64,000 nucleotides of DNA, taken from NCBI GenBank assembly GCA_024138015.1, contig JAMXBB010000001.1, positions 94,721,740 to 94,785,739 of the forward strand, given 5' to 3'. Shown here in pieces: positions 11,480-23,930 of the stretch. The DNA is from Lumnitzera littorea (taxonomy: Eukaryota > Streptophyta > Magnoliopsida > Myrtales > Combretaceae). Within the stretch, counting starts at the first letter, position 1; the number at the start of each line of letters is the position of its first letter. Under the pieces are notes generated by a model. The model was not told the origin of the DNA, ran no database searches, and worked only from the letters and a program-made list of their open reading frames with translations. Position numbers and translations under genes: made by a program.

Positions 11480-12600
11480 TGCCGACTTATTCACTGAGGA
11501 AGCTACTAGTCAGAGAAGCCTACGATGGAGGTCTCTTCAGACATTTTGGGGAAAGGAGGACCTATGAACTGATAAATGATTGATTCTTTTGGCCGAGAAT
11601 GAGGAAAGTTGTGCACCAAGTTATCGAAAGTTATGCCATGTGCAAGAAGGAAAAGTGCTAAGCCGAACAAGGGAAAGCAATGCCCCTACCTGTCTCAACA
11701 AGGCCTTAGACTAAATTAAGCATGGACTTTGTTCTCAGACTACTGCGAACCGCCCGAGGTAAAGATTCTATAATGGTCATCATGGATCGATTCAATAAGA
11801 TGGCACACTTCATACCCTGCACAAAGACTAATGACGTTTTGGCAATTGCTTCTCTTTGCTTACAAGAGATTGTGAGGATACACAGTGTACCAAGAAGCGT
11901 AGTCTCTGATAAAGACCCAAAGTTCTTAAGTCATTTTTGAAGAACTCTGTGGCATTGGCTGGGAACCAAATTACTCTTCAGTACCTTATGTTACCCCTAA
12001 ACCAATGGCCAAACAGAGGTGGTTAATCACACTTTAGGATCACTACTCCAAATTACAATAGGCAAAAACTTGGTTGATTAGGATGTTTACCTACCAATGG
12101 TCGAGTTCGCCTATAACCGAATAGTACATGACACCACTAAGCAAACTCTTTTCAAGGTGGTCTATGGATTCAATCTCGAGTTACCCCTCAACCATGCCCC
12201 TATACCAATACCCACACAAGAGGACCCTGACGCAATGGCCAGAGCATAATCCCTTTAGTACATCTACGACAAGGTTACTCGACACATTGACCAAACTGCT
12301 ATAAGAATGCGAGAAAAGACCAAGGGTAGGTCAGCTAAACAATTTCAATCGGGAGACTTGGTATAGCTGCACCTCAATAAGGAACAATTCTCAAACAAGA
12401 AGAGGAACAAATTATCTATAAGAGCGAAAGGACCTTTCTGAATCCTCTAAAAGATCAATGACAATGCCTACAGGTTAGAATTGCCTGAGGACTATGGGGT
12501 TTTTTACACCTTCAACATTGCCAACTTCAGTCCATATCACCCTAATGGAGAATTGAGTGAACACTATTCAGATTTGATCCCAAATCTAAAACAACCCGGA
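11480..12600 (+). pseudogene. Integrase relic of A
   Basis: The zinc-binding region around 11560-11665 has lost one Cys (SYAMCKKEK, Tyr where Cys is expected). The catalytic core retains SMDFVLRL (11722), SDKDPKF (11905) and GQTEVVNH (12010), so all three acidic residues of the D,D-35-E triad are present. The C-terminal part ends KKINDNAYRLELPEDYG...FNIANFSPYHP without a chromodomain. The protein would have inserted the cDNA. Stops within 11722-12600 inactivate it. Confidence 0.9.
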
Positions 12601-12605
12601 GGGAA
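12598..12605 (+). other. Polypurine tract of A
   Basis: GGAGGGAA directly precedes the TG that starts the 3' LTR, as expected for the plus-strand DNA primer. Confidence 0.85.
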
Positions 12606-13464
12606 TGATGAGAATTAGGTTATCGGACCTCTGACCCATAGTCGAGCCTGAAGACTAGAGGGGTTGGTATGACGAATCCTTTTATTCTAACCAACCCCTA
12701 CCAAAGCCGAAAACTTCCTTATCGAGTCACCTTTTATGCCGTGTTGTATGATCGCCCATTTTTCTGCAATATGCTGAGTTGATGATTACTCTCTAACATC
12801 GAGCCAACCAATTACTCAACACCTTCCTTGTCGAGAAGTCGAAAGAGAGAGTCCGGATTGACTAAGCCATCCCTACTCAGATAAGCTTATCTGTCTATAC
12901 TTTTTGTCCGCATCTTTTAACAACCTCACCAATGTAGCATCACCACGTATACAGTATCATGTGCAGAATCCATTGCACCAATGATTGTTTTTCTTGTATA
13001 TTTATTTTTACCATTTTATATCTTGTACATTACTCCCTTAGAAAATACCCTTTTTGTCTTTTTCTTTTTAAGCAGGATGTCCTAACTTATGGGTATAGAT
13101 ACCCTTGTACTTGTAACTATGAGAACATCAGATCATTCTTAATACACTTTTTGACTATTTTTTCTTCCTTATGTAAACACTATTTGTTTACTCTTGACAT
13201 TACTCTTATCCTTTCCCTTAAGCAAGATTAGGTAGCAAGTAACCTCACCAAATCAATTCGTACGTCATATCAAATTGAGTCATGAGTCTTCAAAAGTTCC
13301 ATTAGTGTGTCATATCCCCTAAAGCTATTCATGAGTTTTGCTTATTGTTTCATTTTTCATTTTTACCCTTTCGCACTTTTCTCCATTAATCTTTTTTAAG
13401 TTTTCTGCAAGCTTGGACTCATCCAGTAGCCGACCTTATCTGTTCCTGGTCACGGTTCACAACA
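12606..13464 (+). repeat. 3' LTR of A
   Basis: It starts TGATGAGAATTAGG and ends CACAACA with canonical TG...CA ends, and matches 7133-7977. The TATA box of the 5' copy is TATAGATA here (about 13094-13101). Confidence 0.9.
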
Positions 13465-13469
13465 GCACA
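13465..13469. repeat. Target site duplication of A (right copy)
   Basis: GCACA is identical to 7128-7132. Confidence 0.9.
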
Positions 13470-14340
13470 CTCCTAAATTACCAATCAAGTAATCAAGCCC
13501 CTTAATTGAGTACCATTCGCCACAACAGTAACTTACCCAACAAACCCTAACAAGCGCTTCCTTAGATTTGCATAGCCGCCATACCCATAAAGTACAGATA
13601 GTACGAACAATATCATAATACCACAGTCTCACCAATAGTACCTATGATAGTTACCAACTAAATTTATATAACCCAATCAAAAACCTAAGTACCTATTACA
13701 CAACTCAAGTACACTACTACACTGTACTTTACGATTATAGTGTTGTACGAATCAAGACCCAGATGCTAATACCCACTACACTAATTTACATATTCTGGCA
13801 ACCCATGCACTACACAAACAACGATAGCATCCTTAAAACAATAGTAACCCCAAATGCACTTCAATCCTGTACGACTCCAATGTCACTCATTGATTTTCTT
13901 TTCTTCTCCTTCTTTTTTGTTTTTTTAAATATTCAAATATCCAAAATAGAGAACAGGGAAAATTTCGTCACTAATTTCTTCTAATTCTTTATAGGTCCAA
14001 TAAAACCCTAATTTCAACTCGTCATTACAAGATCCCTTAAGCATCAACAATATAGCACATGCGTGATTAATACTAACATATATATGTATAAAATAGGTTA
14101 ATCTAAACCTCAGGCTAGCGACTTTAAAGAAATGGAAGAGCAACTAAGTTCCTCTATTTTGGGTACTGTATTCTTAGTGCTTAAATAACAAAGATAGTAA
14201 CTTTACGGTAACCCATCGCTTCAATAGCCACAAACGGCAACTTCAACACTATAGCAACTACAAAAGAGATACAACAACTACTAATAGCAATAGGGAACGA
14301 AACTCTATGACAACGTCCAACAATCCCTCATTGGAATCGA
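13470..14340 (-). other. Leader region of G
   Basis: Between element A and the PBS of G the plus strand is C/A-rich and G-poor, so on the transcribed minus strand it is G/T-rich. No gag-like frame is seen; short frames at 13450-13635, 13763-13984 and 13925-14143 overlap each other on both strands and look accidental. I read it as the untranslated leader of G, contiguous with 6600-7127 before A inserted. Confidence 0.5.
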
Positions 14341-14352
14341 GCTCTAATACCA
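14341..14352 (-). other. Primer binding site of G
   Basis: On the minus strand this reads TGGTATTAGAGC, one base from the initiator tRNA-Met PBS TGGTATCAGAGC. It lies seven bases inside the 5' LTR end; element C has a similar seven-base spacer (GCTTCRC). Confidence 0.82.
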
Positions 14353-14359
14353 GTGAAGC

Positions 14360-14858
14360 TGATGTGTCTTCGGGGTCATACATACAAAGAAGCATCACAA
14401 TGAACAAGAACATAAAAGTAGGGTTTTAGCGAATTAGTGAGCTATCTATCTGGATATGACACACCAACAAAATCCTACATAGCTTAAGACTCACCGGTCC
14501 AAATGATAAGGTTGCTCGTCACAATCCCTGCTAAAGGGATTGATAAGAACAGGTAAAGAAGGGGTTTCTAACAAAAAAGTCTCGAGGTTTTTTCATTAAT
14601 ATGTCAAAGTCTATCTAAAACTCTATACATGTGTTCTATTTATACATAATGGCAAACTTATAAATAAAACGACTAAAAGGATGCCTTAGTGGCATTCTTG
14701 TAGATATAAAATAATCATGAGGGTAATTTAGGAAAAATACAAGAAATAGGATTTCTAAATAACATAGACAAAAATAAGTGATCAAATAAGATATCTGGTT
14801 GAAGAGTAGATGAGCTAGGCTTCGACATTCGGTTGGGTTGGTACCTTGAATCCTATCA
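14360..14858 (-). repeat. 5' LTR of G
   Basis: It is the partner of 961-1479. On the minus strand it starts TGATAGGATTCAAGG and ends ACACATCA with canonical TG...CA ends. Its position next to the PBS makes it the 5' LTR. Confidence 0.85.
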
Positions 14859-17800
14859 TATTGTCTACACTAGGCAAACAATGACTCAAATAACTTTAAA
14901 GCAGTCAAATAGGCACTTATAGCATATAATACCTGTGGAGTAACACTTTGCAAAATATACATTTACATATCTAAAGATAGTATAGATCTTTTACATAGCT
15001 TTATATACATATGAAGTTTAAGAGTTTTCAAAAGATTTATACATCTCGACAAAAAAACTTCCTTACATATAGTAGATATATCAATGAGACAATGAAAACT
15101 ATAAGGCATCCCAAGAAGACCATATAGTTTTCCTACAAAAAGAAAACAAAAATAACATGAGCACTAATCCATTCATTAGTCTTCAACACTTCGCTCCGTG
15201 GCCTGTTGAAACTAACCTACCAATAATTGTAATGAGGCATCTTCAGGTACTACTTTACACCTACAAAACAATCTATTGGGATATTAGCTCAATTATCTCA
15301 ATAAGAAAGGATAGAGTTATAAGAGTACATTAACAAGCATGGTTGTTCCATCGTTAATAAAATGTAAATGCATCAAGCAAATGATAGATCATTGTACAAT
15401 GTTTAATCAGTCCATTGTGAAGCCAGAGAAATTTCATTCGCCGTAACTCGGATTGAGGAGAATCAATGCTACACCATCAAACCAAATACGAGCTTGTGCA
15501 ATGGAGAACACTCTCTTCCCTAAACATCATTCAAACCACAATTCCCAACCTTACCACAACTCCTTCTCCTGTCACTTAGTTCAACTAAGAGTAGGAAAAG
15601 GACCATTTCTACTATCCTCATGAAGTGTCAGTATTTGGTCTGACAACCTAATCTTTACCCTTATTGGATTATCGTGAATGTCATGTTAGATCTTAGTTAA
15701 CTTAAGATTAGTCCAAATTATAAGGTGAGTAACTAAGTTCAAACACATTTGACATGATATGTTCAAGTAGAAAACAACAATCGAAGCTCAATTCCCAATC
15801 ATCAATCAGCATCACATGCACATACACAAACAATTTAGCTACAACCACAAAAAAAAACACTCTTAATTTTCCAAGTATCCTAATAGGATACTCTAACAAG
15901 TCATAAAGCATTGACCCCAACTTACTTGGCTGCACTTATTAGTAACTACTTCTAATCGTTCCCTCTTTGATCTTCAATTGTCCCTAAAAATATACAATAA
16001 ATTAGTTTTTAAGCCTTGAATAATTAGCCATTAGTTTGTTTTATACGTTTTTTATTATTTCATCATAGGTTTTATAAGTTATTTCTACTTAAGAATCATG
16101 ATTTCTTGACCCGTCATTGGTTTTTATAAGTTACACTAAATTGCCAAATCCCCTCAGTCAGGTTCTAAGTGGTTTTATAATAGTTTTCTTTAGTCAAAAA
16201 TCCTCTAAGTTACTCTTTGAGCTATACAAGGGTCATTTGTGATATCAATTTTATTTTTTAAGACAGCCTCTAAATTTCTCTAAGTTAAGCTGCTTGTTAA
16301 ACTACCCTCTAACTCCATTATCTTTAAAGTTTTTAGGAAAATCACCTTTTGACCAAGCTTTTGAGTCCCCTACTTTTACATTTTATTCATAATTGTTACT
16401 TCTAACTAAATCTCTGAGTATCATTTTAGTGCATAGCTCATTCACAAAACCTTTGAGTTAGCCTCTACCTTTAACCAATATCCTAGAATTAGTTAATTTA
16501 CTCCATTTTCTCCCAAGTTTCCACTATAGGGTCAATTTAAAACTTCAAGTAACACTTCAAAAAACCTTTCTCAACTTCATTACTTCTCAACTCCTTATGT
16601 CTTACATCCTAATTCATCAATTTACCAAATTTCAATAAAATAACCAAGTTACCAACTTCACTTTTAAAGATTAAATTGAAATTTTCTATAGCTCCTCACT
16701 TTACTACTCAATCTGACTACTCTAAAATAGTGTAAATACTTTAATAATGGATCAAGCTTAGTATCTAAGTGAAGTTCTTAAGGAAAATATGTCCCTTTTT
16801 ACTAAAAGCACTATTTTAAACATAGTTAAAAGCTCAAAAATCAAATAAAAATTTTAAAATTAGTTTCATGAAAAAAAATTCATAGAAATTTAATATTAAT
16901 TTAAGATAATTTATAGAAAATTTTTGAAGTGGAAAACACATTATTAGCCCTATTTATTTCAATATAAAAAAATTACCTAATTCCATCATGTTGGTCTTGT
17001 ATAATTTATCAAGAGGGGAGGTAAATTGATAGCTTTAACTTTTAAAAAAAATTTTGATATAAAAATAAGATTACCCCTCTTAATAACTTAATTTAGTAAA
17101 CAGTGATAATTTAATGATTCAACATACAACAATTAATAAAGCAAATTAAAGGAGTAAGGAAGCAGAAAATCAAGTAGAGATTTTATAGAGCTTCGGCCTT
17201 TTGCCTACTGCTCTTTTCCAACTCCACTACTAAGGACTCTGTCTACTTCATCGGTACTGTTCCACTTAATCCACTAAATCAAATCATAAAATATTATAAG
17301 TACTTGTTACACATGGACTTTTACAACCTTTTGCTCTGCCTATCTAGCCTCTCAACAATTTAGGCTAATACAGATCTATAGAGTACAAACGTATTTGTTT
17401 CAACACTTAAACAACAAATAAGAATTATAGATTACATATGAGAACAAAAATATAAATCTCAAATAATTTCGCTCAAGGGAGAAAATAACGAATATTGTAA
17501 TGTTTGCTTCGGTAGAACTTTTTGAAAAAGTATTTGGAGAACCTTCTATGACTTTTTCAGAAGGTATACTCCGATCACAATTTTTTTTTGTGCAACAAAA
17601 TTTTTTCCTCAGGGTTATGTCTAACATTTTAAATCCTTTCTTTTTTATATTAAAATCTTCCAACAGCTAAAAATCTGAAGATTTTCTTTACTTCCATAAT
17701 TATCCAACCGTTAGTTATTCTAGATAATTCCTTAGATATTTTTATGAGAAGATCTCGATCATTTGAAAATCCAAAGCTAATTGTCCTTATCATGTTTAGA

Positions 17801-20344
17801 TCAATCTGTAATTGCCAAATAAGCTTTGAAAAAAATCTGCTTTAGTTAGCAACTTACGAATCAACCTTATATTCAAAATTTAAGATCCTACAAAAACCAA
17901 TTCAACCTTATCCTTATCTAGTCTAGTGCATATCTTGATTTTTCCAAATATATTTTCTCTTAAAAATAATCCCCATAGATCTTAACTCTGTCTTTAGTAA
18001 AACGGGATTAAGTGTATTTTTCTAATATACCCAATCTAGCAAAGCCAGGTCTTGATTAATTTTTCCAAGTAATTTTTCCAAACCAGCCTTTTAAATATCC
18101 TTCTAAAGAGTATCAACCTTCTTTTCTTTCTTTTCTTAGAAGTCTCTGAACAAGCTTCTGAAGTGTTGTACCAATTCTTGTCATAAGAGCATCTATAATA
18201 CTTTCTGAAGACTTTCCAGAATAAACTATTTTCAATCAATTTGAAGCTTCTGAATAACCTTCTAAATGCAACTTAATTTTATGAAAATTAACTTTTTGAA
18301 AAACCTTTTATAAGCTTGCACACTTGTTAATTCATTAGTATTCTTCTTTTTTTTATCATCAAAATCCATGATCATGAGAGATATCTAACACATTAATTTC
18401 TTAAGGTTGTATATTGTAGCTACTAAATTTGTATAAAATAGTATTTTTCCTACATTGTATACATAAAAATATATAGGAATAAGTTTTTTCATAATTTTAT
18501 AGGCATATTTTATATTTTACAAAATTACATAGAATCAAACTAAAATAGGACCTCACTAGAAAATCTAACTCTAGCCACCTATGATAACTCTTACCTTATC
18601 GGAACCACTAGACATTGGGTGTGGCTTCTAGTGGTGGTGGTGGTTAAGCTCCAACAACCCCCTAAGCTGTCATACCCACAAATGTTTAGTTTACGCTTAA
18701 TTTGTGTATAGTTTCCAAAATTGGCTTTCTTAATCACTTAATTCTATCTCTAATTTTTCCAAATCCTACTTTGCATGTATGATTTTCTACAAAGAAATTC
18801 TAAATTTTTCAAAGCCTAAATGATGTGAAGATGAATTTTCTTTTCTCTCTCCTTGAAATTTTGAGTTTATAAGATAATTCTTTACATGTTTCTTACTTCC
18901 CAATTGCATCACACCTGTCCATTACAATCTACATGCCTTATTAAGAAGTAATCCAACTGTTCTAAGTGTCCTTACAATTTTTTATTAATTTTTATAAATT
19001 TAATTGGCTTAATTCGACTTAAAAGTGCTATTTTTCGAGTATTTTAATTAGTTTCGATTATATGTATATACATAATAATTACACATGACACATATATATA
19101 CTCCACATGTTATTTTATGTCCCATAATAATTTTATTACATATATAATGTATCTCTAAAAATTTGTGAACTATTGAGGCCTATTCTACACGATTATGATA
19201 AATAATAAGTACTATAATTAAATCGTACTATTTTAGATATATTATTATTATTATTTTATTATATTTTTACTATTCGAGTCCATTAGGTCTCCTCTGCTAA
19301 TGTCTCAAGCCTATTTATAAGTTTTTAGGTCAATCGGGTTAGTTTTATCAATATCCTAAATTTACTAACTTGATCCCTATTCGTCAAATACAGGGCTCAC
19401 AAATACTTCAGATTTTGGTTAAAAGGGATATTAGCAAAAAGGTTTTCACATTTAAGGAGCAATAGAAAGTGAGTGGATAGTGCCTTGTGATTTTATGTCC
19501 TTAAGTTTTCAGTGATTATCTAAGGTGTGATTTTCCTTTCTTGTATGAATTCCTTGTCTAATTAATTTCATGTATCGAGACCTTTTAGGCATTAAATCAT
19601 ATTGTGGAGATATACTATCTTATGATCAATCTTAATTATATAATCAAGTGTTAGCTTAAGGATTTGCATTCTTTTAGCATATATAAGTATTTATTGTCTA
19701 TATGTTTTATGATTTAGGAGTTGAATTTTATTTCATCATTTATCATTGCTATGAGTGAATTACAAATATGTAACTGTTATCTTTGTACGTACTTATAGAT
19801 TGAATGAATTAACATATACTAACCCTGATTATATGCATGTGTAGGTTAAGTTTGAGCTTGATATTCTATTCTATGAATAGGTTGTCATTGATTAGAGATT
19901 GTTAGCCATAATGGGACTAACTTCTATAGTAATATGATGACTTACGGTTATGTGCTTATGTAACCCTCCTTAGCTCGTCAATATGGAGGAATTGAGGCTA
20001 ATATGAGTTGAGATATCCAGAGCAAATTTGTTAATGAGTTGCATTAGTTTATGGAATGATAATGTGAATAGCTATAACAAAGTGAACTACTTGATGGCCA
20101 ATATGAGTAATGAATCTAGTGAGATTATCACATTTTGGTGTCAGTGGAAAGAACTCAAACCGTCCTTTGCATTATTTTAGTGACATTGTTAGATCAAATA
20201 ACCTCTCATACTTTATTGGTTTCTACATTAGAATCAAATGACTCTTTGTAAATGTATCATGTGTTGTATGGATATGTTAGCGAAGACTATTTTGCTTTAA
20301 ATTTAAAGACTTCGTCACAATACTCAAGACTATGCCTAAGCATG
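14859..20344. other. AT-rich stretch without assignable genes
   Basis: About 5.5 kb of strongly AT-rich DNA with short frames only (for example 15708-15935, 17400-17663 and 18036-18239, all minus). None shows a gypsy, copia, LINE or DNA-transposase motif that I recognise. A TGTCATACCCACAAATG at about 18668 sits after a (GGT)n-containing block and resembles the TGTAACACCC-type start of Tekay/Del LTRs, so part of this stretch may be the 5' LTR and leader of relic I. I found no second copy in the window to prove it. Confidence 0.4.
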
Positions 20345-21347
20345 ATGCAGTATAGGTGATAGTTAACATGTTGACCAAGTTAGCTTATTCATGCTAGTTA
20401 ATAAAGGGAACAGGTTGGAGAGACCAGCAGGTCTATACATTCAAGAGGTGGTGACGTTGCTTAGGTTACCATTATCCATAACTTCTAATAAGGATAATCA
20501 TTTTGTAAGTAAGTTTTAGAGGAGCCTACGTAAGGCTTTAGGCACAAAGTTATAGCTTAACATAGCTTTCCATCCATAGATTGATAGGTAGTTTGAGAGA
20601 ACAACTTAATACCTAGAGGATTTGTTGAGAGCATATGCACTTAACTTTGGTGGTAATAAGAACAAACACTTACCCTTAGTAGAGTTTGCCTACAATAATA
20701 GCTTCCTAATGACCATATGAAGCTTTATATGGAAGGAATCATAGGTAACCCATCAATTAAGATGAGTTAGGAGATAAACAAATCTTGAAGCCAAAGTTAG
20801 TTGATGATGTAGTAGATAAAGTAAACCTACTAAGAAAATAAATGCAAGAAGATCGAAGTTGCCAAAAGAGCTATACAGATAAGTGGTGAAGCCCTTAGAA
20901 TTTCAAGTGGGAGACGAGGTGTTATTGGCGATAACTCTAACCATATGAGTAATCAAGTTTTGATTAAGAAGGGAGCTAAACCCGAAGTATGTTGGTCGGT
21001 AGATTGGTAATGTTACTTATAGATTGGCATCACTAACAAGTCTAAAGGGTGTAAATGATGTGCTTCAAGTATTTGTGTTGAAGAAGTTTATGCCAAACCT
21101 AGAACAAATTATTGCTCTTAAGCCTTTGAATGTGAAGCCAAATCTTTGAACAATTGAAGAGTTTGTTAAGATAACAAATACTAATGAGAAAATCTTGAAA
21201 AGGCAAGTAATCAAGTATGTTAAGGTGCAATTGACTAATTAAACAGAAAGAGAGGCCACCTAAGAGCTAAAAGGGGTAATGATGAACAAGTATCTAGCGT
21301 TATTCTAGGACTCAGGTAACTTTTGAGGATGAAAGTTTTGTTAAAGG
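20345..21347 (+). pseudogene. Relic I: Tekay/Del-type integrase with chromodomain
   Basis: The translated remnants follow the order of a chromovirus pol end. DAV-stop-VIV.MLTKLAY near 20347 corresponds to the core DAxWVIVDRLTKSAH. Next come HFVSKF, RSLRKALGTKL, an FERTT segment near the catalytic Glu, ALNFGGNKNKHLPLVEFAY (20650-20700), and LNPKYVGR. Near 21140-21310 a chromodomain-like stretch reads EKILKRQVIKYVKVQLTN...EREAT-stop-EL, ending DSGNF. Many stops and frameshifts make it an old copy. The host-reading chromodomain would have steered insertion toward heterochromatin. B's 5' LTR begins immediately after it. Confidence 0.78.
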
Positions 21348-22193
21348 TGATAGGAATCGGGCTACAAGACCCTTAACCCGAGCTTAAGCATAGGGGCTTG
21401 AGAACTTGTCAAGGTACGTTCTCATTCACCAATCTACTCATGAGTTTGAGATGCTTCAACCTACCAACATGTTGCCATGGCTGAGTCGAACTCTTCCTTG
21501 AAATTTGTATACAAATGTCGACCTAAAGAGGACACAATAAATAGCTTGGCAAATTATACCATCAGCTCGGCCGACCTGATTCCCAGCTGCCCTAAGCATG
21601 TCCGAGCTGACTTTACCTCGAAAGGATCTTCAACTTAGCTTGGTAGTGATCAACAGGACCATATTGATTTGTTTGTTATGCTAGAAGCTAGCCATTAATT
21701 GCCAAAAGTGACTATGAGATGGAATCCGCTACACTAATCATTTGTTTTCCTGATTTTTCATTTATACCCTCTTACATTCCTTATATTTTACTATTTTTAG
21801 ACAATATCCCTTTTTGTCTTTTCCATATTTAGAAGGCAACCCTAGATTTGCAGGTATAAATACCCCTGTAAATTGTAACCACAAAGGCAACCCCGTTATT
21901 GAATATACTATACTTTCCTTTTTGTGAGCATCCTCATGTTTGCTTACTTAACTTTCCTTACTCTTATCCTAACCCTTAAGTAAGGCTAAGTAGCGAGTAT
22001 CATCACTGAGTTAGCTCGTATATCATATTAAGTTAATTTGTGAGTCCTCGATAGTTCCTTAATGAATCATATCCTATGAGCTGATCATGGGTTTTTCTTA
22101 TTTACATACGTTCCATCTTCATTTTCGAACTTTTTGTGAGTTTAAACCTATCCTGATATCACGGACCATTTCAACTCTCGATGTAACATATCA
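21348..22193 (+). repeat. 5' LTR of B
   Basis: It starts TGATAGGAATCGGG and ends ACATATCA. A TATA box, TATAAATACCCC, lies at 21855-21866, in the same context as in A. The length of 846 bp matches A's 845-859 bp. No second copy lies in the window, so the boundary rests on the ends and the adjoining PBS. Confidence 0.75.
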
Positions 22194-22196
22194 TCT

Positions 22197-22208
22197 TGGT
22201 ATCAGATG
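22197..22208 (+). other. Primer binding site of B
   Basis: TGGTATCAGATG keeps the first ten bases of the initiator tRNA-Met PBS and follows the LTR by three bases, as in A. Confidence 0.82.
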
Positions 22209-22602
22209 GGAGGTTCGTAGTAGGTAAGTTGCTATTCATCTGTAATTATTATGTATAGTGTATAGTGTTGTTGTGAAAGTATGTTGTAGTTACGTAAGGG
22301 ATTAGCTGTAGTGTTTTAGTAAGTAATGGAAGTAACACTGTTGTTCTGTGGAAGTTATAGTGAGATACTATGTTTTGCTTTATTTTGAACTTTAGGAAAC
22401 AAACCAAGCTTCAACTAGGTGTTGTTGTCCTTCAAAGTAGCTGTTGTGTTTGTGGTCGATGTTTACTTGGATTTGAATATTCGTGTGGAGAAGTGAGTGT
22501 GCGAGTTGGTTGAATTAAAGACGATGTAGTTGTTTTTGGAATATCAAAGTTTCAAGCGTTGTTGAAGTTTTGTTGAGAAGATAGTATTGAATTGAGGAAA
22601 AG

Positions 22603-23930
22603 ATGACAAATTCGAGTGTAAATGTTGGTATTGGAGATGGTAATAGTGATGCCATCCATAATTGCTAACAACCCCAAAATACCCCTAAAAGCATAGATGA
22701 GTGGTTCAACAAAATGGCTAACTTAATAGCTAACCTACTAGAGTTGTTCACACATTAGCTTTCTGACTTGCTAATGCCACTTCGAATACTCCCTAAGTTG
22801 CATGACCTACTAGAAGAAAAATCCTAACTCGACAAAATCAAGGTAGAGGAGTAGGAGAACGTACGAAGGAGAATTGACTTAGGTAAGGTGGATGAAGAGG
22901 AGTATGTTGAGGTAAAAGAGTGAGCTCATGCACCCTGAGCTGCCAACTATGTGAAGCTTCAAATTCTAAGCTTCAATGGCTCTAAAGATGCCATTGACTA
23001 CCTAGATTAGGAAGAAAAGATGGAACGAGTCTTTGACTACTATTAATACGAAGACCGTAAGAAAGTAAGGACTGTTGCTTTAGAGTTCTCAGGTTACATC
23101 GTAATGTGGTAAAGGAACTTCCAAACCATGAAGAGGTGAGAAGGATACAGAGAGGTTAGCACCTAACTCGAGACGAAGAGAGTCCTTATAGCAAGATTTG
23201 TTCCCGATACCAACCTAAAAGATACTTTTTCTCTACTTCTAGAGCTGAGGCAAGGGAGTTGAACTGTTGATGAATATATGTGAGAATTTCAGACGTTCAT
23301 GATCCAATGTGTAGTTGATGAGCCTTCAGCCCAAACGATTTCTAGGTTCCTTACTGGGTTAAGATATGATACCCGAGATGTAGTAAAGCTTCAACAGTTC
23401 ACTATACTAGACAAGGCTATAAGGATCACCTAACATGTGGAGAAGTAGGAGAGGAACAGGCCAATTTGACCTCAAGTTATCTAACTTACTCAGAGTAGCT
23501 ACCCTACTCAAGGTGGTAGCCAAGCTCCACAAAGTATTGACTCTAGCAAGAGAACTGAAGTTGTGACTAAGCAAAAGAGTCATATTATTAGCCAAGAATT
23601 GCCAAAGAAAACTTATGAGAAAATATAAGTGTTTGGATGAAAGACAAACTAGATCAAACGCTTCAACTGTTAGGGATTTAAGCACATGACTGCCTAATGT
23701 TCGAATAAATGAACTATGATCATTAAGGGTAATGCTTTAAAGATTGAAGTAGATAGTACAGATGAGGAGCTAGAAGAAAGAGAAGAGTTGGAAAAGAACA
23801 CTAAGAATAATGAGGAACTAGTCAAGAAGGATGTGTTTGTTGAAGATTTAGACAAGCTAACCTTGGTTATCCGATGTGTGATGAGCATCGAAGCATTTAT
23901 CAAGGAGGAGCAATAAGACAATCCATTCCA
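22603..23930 (+). pseudogene. gag relic of B
   Basis: The start at 22603 reads MTNSSVNVGIGDGNSDA. The gag core is recognisable near 23100-23420 (RFVPDT, FQTFMIQCVVDEPSAQT, SRFLTGLR) and parallels A's gag. The zinc knuckle near 23650-23700 is damaged: the first Cys of C-x2-C is Arg, and two Gln positions are stops. A charged linker (23716-23916) follows. It would have been the capsid protein; numerous stops disable it. Confidence 0.82.

Larger units (their letters stand above)
7133..13464 (+). mobile_element. Element A: full-length decayed Ty3/gypsy retrotransposon
   Basis: A 6.3-kb unit bounded by direct repeats (845 and 859 bp) and an exact 5-bp duplication. Order: 5' LTR, PBS for initiator tRNA-Met, gag with a zinc knuckle, aspartic protease, reverse transcriptase, RNase H, integrase, polypurine tract, 3' LTR. 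No chromodomain follows the integrase. It lies in minus-strand element G. The protease-to-integrase segments fall in one reading frame, broken only by in-frame stops, while gag and protease are separated by a frameshift near 9455. It is complete in structure but cannot encode its proteins. Confidence 0.92.
961..14858 (-). mobile_element. Element G: minus-strand Ty3/gypsy element, internally deleted, hosting A and H
   Basis: Two ~500-bp direct repeats (961-1479 and 14360-14858) bracket this unit. On the minus strand a PBS resembling the initiator tRNA-Met site lies just inside the right copy and a purine tract just inside the left copy, so transcription ran right to left. The only recognisable coding is a retropepsin relic (about 4380-4830); gag, RT and integrase were not found. 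Solo LTR H (1892-4359) and element A (7133-13464) are later insertions. The flanking 5-mers (TATAA at 956-960, TATTG at 14859-14863) do not match well, so a target duplication is not established. Confidence 0.75.

Noticed and set aside
12606..13464. A solo LTR separate from element A
   Set aside because: The exact GCACA duplication on both outer sides and the PPT show that it is the 3' LTR of the same insertion.
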